From Comamonas sp. lk (GTDB taxonomy: Bacteria; Pseudomonadota; Gammaproteobacteria; Burkholderiales; Burkholderiaceae_C): DNA of 64,000 nt. This document shows, piece after piece, positions 24,478 to 32,656 of the stretch. Numbering within the stretch: the stretch's first letter is position 1; each line of letters opens with the position of its first letter. Both the position numbers and the translations under genes were made by a program. Under the pieces are notes generated by a model. That model did not search any database and had not been told where the DNA came from. It saw only the letters and a program-made list of their open reading frames with translations. The stretch covers positions 124,001-188,000 of the forward strand of contig CAMELV010000002.1 in NCBI GenBank assembly GCA_945925985.1, given 5' to 3'.

Positions 24478-25234
24478 GGTGCTGCTGACGGCGACCGGCT
24501 TGACCAAGCGCTTTGGCGGCCTGGCGGCGGTGAACAATGTCTCGCTGACGCTCTGGCGCGACCGGATTCATGCGGTGATCGGCCCGAATGGCGCTGGCAA
24601 GTCAACGCTGGCCAACTTGCTGTCGGGCGACTTGCCGCCGACCGACGGGCAGGTAGTGCTGTGTGGCGCGAACATCACCGGCTGGACGCCAGAGCGCATT
24701 TCGCGCCAGGGCCTGGGGCGCAGTTACCAAAAAACCAACATTTTCCAGGCCTTCACCGTCTGGGACAACGTGCGCCTGGCCGCACAGTCGCGACAGCCCC
24801 AGCAGCCCTGGAATCCGCTCAGCTGGCTACTAACTGCTAGTAAATCAATAGCTACAAACGACCGTGCGACAAGGGCTATAGAGCTTTCTGGCTTAAAAGA
24901 TCGGCGTGTCGCCATGGCTGGGGCCATCAGCCACGGCGAGCAGCGGCAGTTGGAGATTGCCATGACACTGGCCACCGAACCTCGGGTGCTGCTGCTCGAC
25001 GAGCCTCTGGCTGGCATGGGTGTGGCCGAAGCCCAACGCATGGTGGAGCTCCTGCTCAAGCTCAAGGCAGACCACGCCATACTGCTGGTTGAACACGACA
25101 TGGACGCCGTGTTTGCCTTGGCCGACCACCTCACCGTGATGGTCAACGGCCAGGTCATCGCCAGCGGCACGCCCGAGGCGATCCGTGGCAACGCCGACGT
25201 GCAGGCTGCCTACCTAGGAGAGGAGCACGCATGA
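24470..25234 (+). CDS. livG: Liv-type ABC transporter ATPase LivG
   Basis: A 254-residue ATPase: Walker A GPNGAGKS (38-45), signature ISHGEQRQLEIA (153-164) and Walker B VLLLDEPLAG. The ATG at 24470 follows AAAAGGGAGC. Residues ~119-143 (between WNPLSW and RRVAMAG) are encoded by an unusually AT-rich segment, 24830-24898, that resembles a repeat fragment also found inside ispD; in this position LivG proteins normally have a variable helical insert, so function is probably retained. Signature motif is SHGEQ instead of the common SYGEQ, a mild variation. It pairs with LivF as the heterodimeric engine. Confidence 0.92.
   Translation: MSEVLLTATGLTKRFGGLAAVNNVSLTLWRDRIHAVIGPNGAGKSTLANLLSGDLPPTDGQVVLCGANITGWTPERISRQGLGRSYQKTNIFQAFTVWDNVRLAAQSRQPQQPWNPLSWLLTASKSIATNDRATRAIELSGLKDRRVAMAGAISHGEQRQLEIAMTLATEPRVLLLDEPLAGMGVAEAQRMVELLLKLKADHAILLVEHDMDAVFALADHLTVMVNGQVIASGTPEAIRGNADVQAAYLGEEHA
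24830..24898 (+). repeat. AT-rich repeat-like segment inside livG, read in frame
   Basis: This stretch has far lower GC than flanking livG and includes TAGTAAATCAATAGCTA and GGCTTAAAA. Over 24848-24877 it matches the reverse strand of ispD (30-base core at about 32353-32382) at 24 of 30 positions, including ATAGCTA and the 12-mer GCGACAAGGGCT, and both are translated in the same frame (IATN..ATRA versus IANN..ATRA). Related ends (TAGCTACTAA..TTAATAGC) occur upstream of serB. A genomic repeat captured in coding sequence is the reading I favour; chance is not excluded. Confidence 0.5.
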
Positions 25235-25944
25235 ACGAGCCGCTGATCGACGCACGCGGACTGAACAGCTTCTACGGCGCCAGCCACATTCTGCGCAATG
25301 TCAACTTCTCGGTAGGCCGGTCCGAAACCATCGGCCTCATGGGTCGCAACGGCATGGGCAAAAGCACCCTGCTGAAAAGCCTGATGGGCCTGGTCAAGCC
25401 TCGCAGCGGTTCGGTGCATGTCATGGGCCGACCAATGACCGGCCGCGCGCCGTTTGAAATTGCCCAGCTTGGCGTGGCCTACGTGCCAGAAGGCCGAGGC
25501 ATTTTCGGCAACCTGAGCGTGGTGGAAAACCTCAAGATGGCGGCTCGCGCCGGCACCCGCGGCCAGCGCGACTGGACCTATGAGCGGGTGCTGTCAACCT
25601 TCCCTCGCCTGCAAGAGCGCCTGGGGCACGGGGGCCAACAACTGTCAGGCGGTGAGCAGCAAATGCTCACGATTGGCAGAGCCCTGATGACCAACCCGGA
25701 TGTGCTGATTCTGGACGAGGCCACCGAGGGACTGGCCCCGCTGATCGCGCGCGAAATCTGGCACATTTGCGGCCTGATCCGCGAGACCGGCATCAGCAGC
25801 GTCATCGTCGACAAAAACTGGAAGCACGTGACCCAGATCGCCGACCGCAACGTGATCCTGGTCAAAGGCCAGGTCGTGTTTGAGGGCAGCTCCGATGCAC
25901 TGCGTGCGGAACCGGCCTTGCTGGAGCAGCATCTCGGCGTTTGA
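25231..25944 (+). CDS. livF: Liv-type ABC transporter ATPase LivF
   Basis: A 237-residue ATPase with Walker A GRNGMGKS (~40-47), PEGRGIFGNLSVVENL, signature LSGGEQQML and Walker B VLILDEATEGLAP, all standard for LivF. GGAGAGGAG precedes the ATG, which overlaps the livG stop by 4 bases. It is the last gene of the Liv operon and faces the IclR regulator with only 9 bases between the stops. Confidence 0.93.
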   Translation: MNEPLIDARGLNSFYGASHILRNVNFSVGRSETIGLMGRNGMGKSTLLKSLMGLVKPRSGSVHVMGRPMTGRAPFEIAQLGVAYVPEGRGIFGNLSVVENLKMAARAGTRGQRDWTYERVLSTFPRLQERLGHGGQQLSGGEQQMLTIGRALMTNPDVLILDEATEGLAPLIAREIWHICGLIRETGISSVIVDKNWKHVTQIADRNVILVKGQVVFEGSSDALRAEPALLEQHLGV

Positions 25945-25953
25945 TTTCGGGCG

Positions 25954-26739
25954 CTACAGCAGCGGCCGCAGTTCTGCGGCTGTCTCCAGCAGCAGCGGCA
26001 ACAGGTCGCGCTGCATCTGGGCGGTCGACATCCGGGCCGGCGCAGCCACGACATTCAGGGCCGCCAGGGTTAGGCCCTGGCTGCTGCGCAAGGGCACTGC
26101 GAGCGCGTGCACACCCAGCTCATGCTCCTCGCTAGCCAGGCAGAAATCCTGCTGTCGCACCTGCTCCACCATCTGCCGGAATGCCTTCAGGTCGGTCGTG
26201 GTCAGTGGCGTCATTCGCGCGAGCTGACGGCCCTTGAGCCATTGAGTGAACTCGGGTTTCGACTTCGCTGCCAAAAGCACGCGCCCGGTCGATGTGGCGT
26301 GGGCCGGCAAGCGCGCGCCCATGTGCAGCCCGTAGGCGATCACGCGGCCTGGTTCGCTGGCCGGGCCGGTGCGGTCGTTGCCGCTGCGCGCCACGATCAC
26401 GACTTCGTCGCCGTCTAGTACCACCGCAGAAAACGAAGCTTGTGCGCGCAGTGCCAACCGGTTCAGTGTGGGCTGCAACACCCTTGGCAGGCGCGCTGAG
26501 GCCAGGTAACTGCCAGAAAATCGCAACACCTTGCTTGACAGCCAGAAGTAGCCAGCCTCGGTTTCCAGGTAGCCCAGGTGCGCTAAGGTCAACAGGTGGC
26601 GCCGCGCGGCAGCCCGGGTCAGCCCGGTGCGTTCCGCCGCGAGTGTGGCGTTCAGGCGCTGACGATCCGTGCCGAAGCTTTCCAGCACAGCCATGCCCTT
26701 GGCCATGCCGGCAATGAAATCCACCTGTGAAATCGTCAT
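25954..26739 (-). CDS. IclR-family regulator, PobR/PcaR-like
   Basis: A 261-residue IclR-type regulator. The winged helix is at ~10-72 (MAKGMAVLESFGTDRQRLNA, LTRAAARRHLLTLAHLGYLE) and the effector domain at ~90-255. The opening AGMAKGMAVLESF and the AARRHLLTLAHLGYLE helix are what I know from PcaR/PobR regulators of protocatechuate and 4-hydroxybenzoate catabolism. It is divergent from pobA across 125 bases that contain a 9-base inverted repeat, so it most likely activates pobA in response to 4-hydroxybenzoate or a related acid. It may also affect the convergent Liv transporter. Confidence 0.9.
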   Translation of the reverse strand: MTISQVDFIAGMAKGMAVLESFGTDRQRLNATLAAERTGLTRAAARRHLLTLAHLGYLETEAGYFWLSSKVLRFSGSYLASARLPRVLQPTLNRLALRAQASFSAVVLDGDEVVIVARSGNDRTGPASEPGRVIAYGLHMGARLPAHATSTGRVLLAAKSKPEFTQWLKGRQLARMTPLTTTDLKAFRQMVEQVRQQDFCLASEEHELGVHALAVPLRSSQGLTLAALNVVAAPARMSTAQMQRDLLPLLLETAAELRPLL

Positions 26740-26755
26740 TTTTCGGCCGGTAATT

Positions 26756-26794
26756 TTGCGCGATTATCGCCCCGCTTAGCTAATCATCGCGCAA
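26756..26794. promoter_or_regulatory. inverted repeat TTGCGCGAT/ATCGCGCAA, candidate IclR operator
   Basis: Perfect 9-base arms at 26756-26764 and 26786-26794, 30 bases apart from arm start to arm start (about three helix turns), lie between the divergent IclR regulator and pobA. Spaced repeats of about 10 bases are known operators of the IclR members PobR and PcaU. The position, 70-110 bases before pobA, suits activation. Confidence 0.55.
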
Positions 26795-26849
26795 GCCTTT
26801 GATTCAAGCTGGCATGGCGCCTGGCTGCCCGCCTATTCTTGGCAGTTAA

Positions 26850-28040
<1,191 letters not shown>

Positions 28041-28046
28041 GTGACT

Positions 28047-28952
28047 ATGCCTCAACCCTCTCGATCAGCGCCCGTGCTCAAGGGGGTCCGCCTCCTCAGC
28101 CTGTGCCTGAACCTTCCCGGCCCGGCCGCCCTGATGCGCTGTCGGCAAATGGGCGCACGCTGCGTCAAGCTGGAGCCACCAGGCCCGCTCGGTGCGCCAT
28201 CAGGCACCTCGGGCGACCCGATGGGCCAGTACAACCCAGCGGCCTACCGCCTGTTGCACGAAGGTGTGCGCGTCGGAGTGGCCGACCTCAAAACCAGCCG
28301 GGGTCAGACGGCCTTGCACCGCGAACTGGCCAAGACTGATGTGCTGCTGACTTCGTTTAGGCCCTCGGCGCTGATCAAGCTCGGCCTGGACTGGAAGCTG
28401 CTGCACCGGCAGTACCCCGCCCTGTCACAGGTGGCCATCGTGGGGGCACCAGGTCTGCGCGCCGAAGAGCCCGGCCACGACCTCACCTACATTGCCGAGC
28501 ATGACCTGGTCAGCGGACTGGCCCTGCCGCCCACCCTGTATGCCGACATGGGCGGCTCGCTTATCGCATCGGAGGCCGTGCTCAAGGCCGTGCTGTTGCA
28601 AAAAACCACCGGCAAGGGTCACCGCCAGGAGGTTGCCTTGTCGGACGCCGCCGCCTACCTGGCGCTGCCACGCGCCTGGGGCCTGACCCGTTCTGGTGCC
28701 GCCATTGGGGGCGGTCACGCCGGCTACCGGGTCTACCCCTGTCAGGACGGGCGAGTGGCAGTGGCTGCGCTAGAGCCGCACTTTGCCCGAGCCCTGTGCG
28801 GCGCCGCCGGCCTGACTTATGAGGGCATCGCCACCATGCTGCAGCCTGCCAGCCATGACACCATCGCTGCGTTTGTGCTGGGCCAGTCGCGCCAAGCGCT
28901 GGACCGACTGGCGCTGGCACAAGACATTCCACTGCTTACCCTGCCGGCCTGA
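28047..28952 (+). CDS. short CaiB/BaiF-family CoA-transferase-like protein
   Basis: About 301 residues, starting at ATG 28047 (a GTG two codons earlier is possible; AGGTG lies 6 bases before the ATG). N-terminal LKGVRLLSLCLNLPGPAALM, then GVADLKTSRGQTALHRELAKTDVLLTSFRPSAL, and YADMGGSLIASEAVLKAVL, correspond to the class III CoA-transferase/alpha-methylacyl-CoA racemase fold. It is ~60-100 residues shorter than typical members, lacking most of the C-terminal small-domain return, yet ends cleanly with a stop. It is 6 bases after pobA and before an acyl-CoA ligase, suggesting a role with an aromatic or acyl-CoA. Activity with the shortened fold is unproven. Confidence 0.8.
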   Translation: MPQPSRSAPVLKGVRLLSLCLNLPGPAALMRCRQMGARCVKLEPPGPLGAPSGTSGDPMGQYNPAAYRLLHEGVRVGVADLKTSRGQTALHRELAKTDVLLTSFRPSALIKLGLDWKLLHRQYPALSQVAIVGAPGLRAEEPGHDLTYIAEHDLVSGLALPPTLYADMGGSLIASEAVLKAVLLQKTTGKGHRQEVALSDAAAYLALPRAWGLTRSGAAIGGGHAGYRVYPCQDGRVAVAALEPHFARALCGAAGLTYEGIATMLQPASHDTIAAFVLGQSRQALDRLALAQDIPLLTLPA

Positions 28953-28985
28953 GCGGCTCGACACACCGTCCAGGAGACCGCTGCC

Positions 28986-30626
28986 ATGGCCTACCCAGAT
29001 TACAACCAGAGCCTGCCACGCAACAGCGCCAACCACACCCCCCTGTCACCCTTGAGCTTTCTCGCGCGCTCGGCCCAGGTCTACCCGGAGCGCCTGTCGG
29101 TGGTGCACGGTCCGACGCGTTACACCTGGGCGCAAACCTACCAGCGCTGCCGACAATTGGCCAGCGCCCTGGCACGGCGCGGGGTCGGCGCTGGAGATAC
29201 GGTGGCAGCCATGCTACCCAACACGCCGCCCATGTTTGAGGCGCACTTTGGCGTGCCCATGCTGGGCGCGGTACTCAACACCCTGAATACCCGCCTCGAT
29301 CCTGCTGCCATTGCCTTCATGCTTCAGCACGGTGAAGCGCGAGTGCTGATCACCGACCGAGAATTTTCGGCCACCATCCGAGCCGCACTGTCCCTGATGC
29401 CCGGTCCCTGGCCCTTGGTGGTGGACGTAGACGACCCGCTGGCCGACGCGGGCCAGCTGGTCGGTGAGCTGGACTACGAGGCCTTTCTGGCAGAGGGAGA
29501 TCCGCACTTTGAATGGACGCTCCCCGCCGATGAGTGGGACGCCATCGCACTCAACTACACCTCAGGCACCACCGGCAACCCCAAGGGCGTCGTCACGCAC
29601 CACCGTGGCGCCTACCTGAACGCGGTCTCTAACGTGGTCACCTGGTCTATGCCGCAACACCCGGTTTACCTGTGGACACTACCCATGTTCCACTGCAACG
29701 GCTGGTGCTTCCCCTGGACCCTGGCGCTGCAGGCCGGTGTGAGCGTTTGTCTACGGCGGGTGGACCCGGCTCTGATTTTTCCGCTGATCCGGGAGCACCG
29801 GGTCAGCCACCTGTGCGGCGCGCCGATTGTTTACGGGCTGCTGATCAACGCGCCAGAGTCGCTGCGCCAAGGCATCAGCCACTCGGTGGCCGGCCTGATC
29901 GCGGGCGCCGCGCCGCCGGCGGCCATCATCGAGGGCTGCGAACGCGTCGGCATTGACATCACCCATGTGTATGGGCTGACCGAGGTCTACGGCCCGGCGG
30001 CCGTCTGTGCCAAGCAGTCCGACTGGGCTGAGCTTCCGATTGGCGAGCGTGCCACGCTGAACGCACGCCAGGGCGTGGCCTATCCACTGCAAGAGGCCAT
30101 TGCCGTTTTGGACCCTGAGACGCTGGCACCGGTGCCCGCCGACGGCCAGACCATGGGGGAAATCTTCTTCCGCGGCAACCTGGTCATGAAGGGCTACCTC
30201 AAGAACCCGCAGGCCACCCAGGATGCCTTTGCTGGCGGCTGGTTCCGTACCGGCGATCTGGCGGTACAGCACCCTGACGGCTACATCAAGATCCGTGACC
30301 GTAGCAAGGACGTGATCATCTCGGGCGGTGAAAACATCTCCAGCCTGGAGGTCGAGGACGTGCTCTACCGCCACCCGGCCGTGCTGGTGGCCGCCGTGGT
30401 GGCCAAGCCCGACGCCAAATGGGGCGAGGTGCCCTGCGCCTTTGTGGAGGTGCGCGACACGGCCAACGTGACCGAGGCCGACATCATTGCGCACTGCCGC
30501 GCTCATCTCGCACGTTTCAAGGTACCCAAGCAGGTGGTGTTTGGCCCGCTGCCCAAAACCTCGACCGGGAAAATCCAAAAGTTTGTGCTGCGCGAGCAGA
30601 TGCGCTCTGCCTCGGCGATGGATTGA
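28986..30626 (+). CDS. acyl-CoA synthetase (AMP-forming), medium-chain/DmdB-like
   Basis: A 546-residue adenylate-forming ligase. P-loop-like motif TSGTTGNPKGVV (~190-201), VYGLTEVYGPA, the hinge region WFRTGDLAV...IKIRDRSKD, GGENISSLEVEDVL, and the catalytic lysine near the end in KTSTGKIQKF. The length and overall pattern match the family of medium-chain/aryl or 3-methylmercaptopropionate CoA ligases. CCAGGAGA precedes the ATG. Sitting after pobA and a CoA-transferase-like gene, and with a Liv transporter nearby, it may activate an imported aromatic or short acyl acid. The acid cannot be predicted. Confidence 0.9.
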   Translation: MAYPDYNQSLPRNSANHTPLSPLSFLARSAQVYPERLSVVHGPTRYTWAQTYQRCRQLASALARRGVGAGDTVAAMLPNTPPMFEAHFGVPMLGAVLNTLNTRLDPAAIAFMLQHGEARVLITDREFSATIRAALSLMPGPWPLVVDVDDPLADAGQLVGELDYEAFLAEGDPHFEWTLPADEWDAIALNYTSGTTGNPKGVVTHHRGAYLNAVSNVVTWSMPQHPVYLWTLPMFHCNGWCFPWTLALQAGVSVCLRRVDPALIFPLIREHRVSHLCGAPIVYGLLINAPESLRQGISHSVAGLIAGAAPPAAIIEGCERVGIDITHVYGLTEVYGPAAVCAKQSDWAELPIGERATLNARQGVAYPLQEAIAVLDPETLAPVPADGQTMGEIFFRGNLVMKGYLKNPQATQDAFAGGWFRTGDLAVQHPDGYIKIRDRSKDVIISGGENISSLEVEDVLYRHPAVLVAAVVAKPDAKWGEVPCAFVEVRDTANVTEADIIAHCRAHLARFKVPKQVVFGPLPKTSTGKIQKFVLREQMRSASAMD

Positions 30627-30646
30627 CACAGCCTGATAATCCGGCC

Positions 30647-31060
30647 ATGTCGAAGCCCCACCTCGAACTGCTTAGCCTCAAGAATGCCTGCCAGCGCCTG
30701 GCCGAAGGCTGGATTCGCTACCAACAAAACCAGGGCGACACGCAACTGCGCGACGGCTTGATCCAGCGCTTTGAGTTCACCTATGAACTCAGCCACAAGA
30801 TGCTCAAACGTTATCTGGAAGCCACTTCAGCCACACCCGACGCCTTTGACGCCATGCCCTTTGCTGACCTGATCAGAACCGGCAACGAGCGGGGCCTGCT
30901 CCTCAGCGACTGGCCACGTTGGCGGTTGTTTCGTGAAATGCGCGGCAAAACCAGCCATACCGACGATGAGAACGTGGCCTTGACGGTGGTGGCCGACATT
31001 CCCGCTTTCATGGAAGAAGCCCAGTTCCTATTGGCTCAATTGCAGGCGCGGACCCATTGA
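30647..31060 (+). CDS. HEPN-type (HI0074 family) protein, putative toxin of HEPN/MNT pair
   Basis: A 137-residue all-helical protein of the nucleotidyltransferase-substrate-binding HI0074 family. FEFTYELSHKMLKRYLE is the family core and Arg99-x4-His104 (RGKTSH) is the HEPN RNase motif. The ATG at 30647 is chosen; the frame upstream overlaps the ligase gene. It is one base before the MNT-fold gene, the classical HEPN-MNT arrangement (type VII toxin-antitoxin), in which the nucleotidyltransferase inactivates the HEPN RNase by AMPylation of a nearby residue. Whether this pair is toxic is not known. Confidence 0.85.
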   Translation: MSKPHLELLSLKNACQRLAEGWIRYQQNQGDTQLRDGLIQRFEFTYELSHKMLKRYLEATSATPDAFDAMPFADLIRTGNERGLLLSDWPRWRLFREMRGKTSHTDDENVALTVVADIPAFMEEAQFLLAQLQARTH

Positions 31061-31061
31061 C

Positions 31062-31394
31062 ATGACGCTACCCATCTCGGTTGCGCCGCAGGAGTGGGCG
31101 ATTGTTCAGGGTATTCTGAAAGACATCGTCCCGCACCGCACAGTCTGGGCATTTGGCTCCCGCGCCCGTTTTGCCGCCAAACCCTACTCTGACCTGGACC
31201 TGGCCGTGGTCGGTGCAGCGCCACTGAGCCTCGAGGTTTCAGCCCGACTGCACGAGGCGTTCACCCAGTCTGATTTACCCTACAAAGTGGACGTCGTGGA
31301 TTGGGCCTCGACCTCCCCTGAGTTTCAGACCATCATCACACAACATCATGTGGTGGTGCGATCAGCTGCCCCTCTCTCGGACCGGTCGGCGTGA
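31062..31394 (+). CDS. MNT-type minimal nucleotidyltransferase, putative antitoxin
   Basis: A 110-residue minimal nucleotidyltransferase. FGSRAR (31-36) and DLDLAVVG with Asp44 and Asp46 form the GS-x10-D-x-D signature; a third acidic residue (Asp77 or Asp80 in VDVVD) completes metal binding. It starts one base after the HEPN gene stop and presumably forms a complex with that protein and modifies it by adding AMP. It ends 11 bases before the convergent ispF stop. Confidence 0.88.
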   Translation: MTLPISVAPQEWAIVQGILKDIVPHRTVWAFGSRARFAAKPYSDLDLAVVGAAPLSLEVSARLHEAFTQSDLPYKVDVVDWASTSPEFQTIITQHHVVVRSAAPLSDRSA

Positions 31395-31405
31395 CCCCAG
31401 ACGAG

Positions 31406-31900
31406 CTACTGTGACGCAGGTGCCGCTCGCACCAGCAACACCACCGCCCTCGCCTCCATCGCCTGCCCTAGCCCAACCGGACCCAGCTTTTCGGCGGTCT
31501 TGGCTTTGACGTTGACCTGATCCAGCGCCAAGCCCAAGGCCTCGGCGATGCGGGCGCACATGGCCGGGATGTGCGGCATGAGTTTGGGCGCTTGGGCGAT
31601 CACCGTGCTGTCGATGTTGCCAATGACCCAGCCAGCAGCCTGCACGCGCCGCGCGGCTTCCACCAGCAGCACCATGGAATCAGCGCCCTTGAAGGCGGCG
31701 TCGGTATCGGGGAAATGGCGGCCGATATCGCCCAGCGCAGCCGCACCCAACAGCGCGTCGGTGATGGCGTGCAGCAGAACATCGGCATCCGAATGGCCCA
31801 GCAGGCCCAGATGAAAAGGCACGGTGACGCCGCCCAGCACCAGCGGGCGCCCAGCGACCAGCGCGTGCACGTCCCAGCCTTCTCCAATCCGCAGGTTCAT
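31406..31900 (-). CDS. ispF: 2-C-methyl-D-erythritol 2,4-cyclodiphosphate synthase
   Basis: A 164-residue IspF of the non-mevalonate isoprenoid pathway, which cyclises CDP-methylerythritol 2-phosphate. GEGWDVHAL (metal Asp/His), [33 protein letters not shown] and the C-terminal [12 protein letters not shown] are all intact. It forms trimers. The start codon overlaps the ispD stop by 4 bases, giving the usual ispDF pair. Confidence 0.97.
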   Translation of the reverse strand: MNLRIGEGWDVHALVAGRPLVLGGVTVPFHLGLLGHSDADVLLHAITDALLGAAALGDIGRHFPDTDAAFKGADSMVLLVEAARRVQAAGWVIGNIDSTVIAQAPKLMPHIPAMCARIAEALGLALDQVNVKAKTAEKLGPVGLGQAMEARAVVLLVRAAPASQ

Positions 31901-32619
31901 GAGTTTGCCTTTCTGTGGGTGTCTGACAGCAGCAGCGCCTCGGCCAGTGCAAAGTCTTCAGGGTAAGTGACCTTGAAGTTGCGGGCGCTGCCCGGCACCA
32001 ACCGGGGCTGCCAGCCCATGGCCTCCATGGCGCTGGATTCGTCGGTCACCTGCTCGCCGGCCGCCTGCAGCGCCTGACTCAGCGGACCGATGCGAAACAT
32101 CTGCGGCGTTTGTGCCAGCCACTTGTCGGCCCGGGCCACCGTGCCCGCCACACGCCCATCCTGCTCGGCTTTCAGGGTATCGGCCAGCCGGTGCGCCAGC
32201 AAGCCGCCCACCGGGTCCGAGAGACAGGCGTCGATCAGGGCGTCGATCTGGGCAGGGGTAATCAAGCAGCGCGCGGCGTCGTGCACCAGCACCCAGTCCC
32301 CAGGCTCAGCGCCCTGCTCAAGTAAAAAATTTAAACCATTAAAAACGGTCTCAGCCCTTGTCGCGCCGCCATTGTTAGCTATCAAATACTGAGCACTAAG
32401 ATGGTGCAGTACCGTGTCGCCCGCCGCCAGGACCAGCGCGACCCGGTGCAGCCGCGTCACCCCAGCGAAGGCCGCCAGCGTGTGCATGACCAAGGGTTGG
32501 CCCGCCAGGGTTTGGTACTGCTTGGGACCGACTGAGCCCGCTCGCGAGCCGCTGCCGGCGCAGGGAATCAAGGCCCATAGGCGGGGCAAAGCGGGTGATT
32601 TGGGCGGGTGATCAAGCAT
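31897..32619 (-). CDS. ispD: 2-C-methyl-D-erythritol 4-phosphate cytidylyltransferase
   Basis: A 240-residue IspD that joins CTP and methylerythritol 4-phosphate. The nucleotide loop [17 protein letters not shown] (19-35), the [13 protein letters not shown] motif (84-96) and HDAARC (113-118) are present. The segment encoding residues ~75-98 is strikingly AT-rich for this gene and resembles the repeat-like segment in livG in sequence and frame. The conserved GG-x-TR motif is nonetheless intact, so the enzyme should be active. It is divergent from mfd across 37 bases. Confidence 0.97.
   Translation of the reverse strand: MLDHPPKSPALPRLWALIPCAGSGSRAGSVGPKQYQTLAGQPLVMHTLAAFAGVTRLHRVALVLAAGDTVLHHLSAQYLIANNGGATRAETVFNGLNFLLEQGAEPGDWVLVHDAARCLITPAQIDALIDACLSDPVGGLLAHRLADTLKAEQDGRVAGTVARADKWLAQTPQMFRIGPLSQALQAAGEQVTDESSAMEAMGWQPRLVPGSARNFKVTYPEDFALAEALLLSDTHRKANS
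32330..32400 (-). repeat. AT-rich repeat-like segment inside ispD, read in frame
   Basis: On the minus strand this region contains TTGATAGCTA, the 12-mer GCGACAAGGGCT (32353-32364 on the plus strand) and TGGTTTAAA, matching the order of elements in the livG segment. The 30-base core is 24/30 identical and the frame is the same. It covers a genuine IspD motif (GGATRA), so selection on the protein could explain part of the similarity; the AT-rich flanks are harder to explain that way. Confidence 0.45.
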
Positions 32620-32656
32620 GGGCTTGGCACCATTCTAAAATCCTCAATAGAAACCC

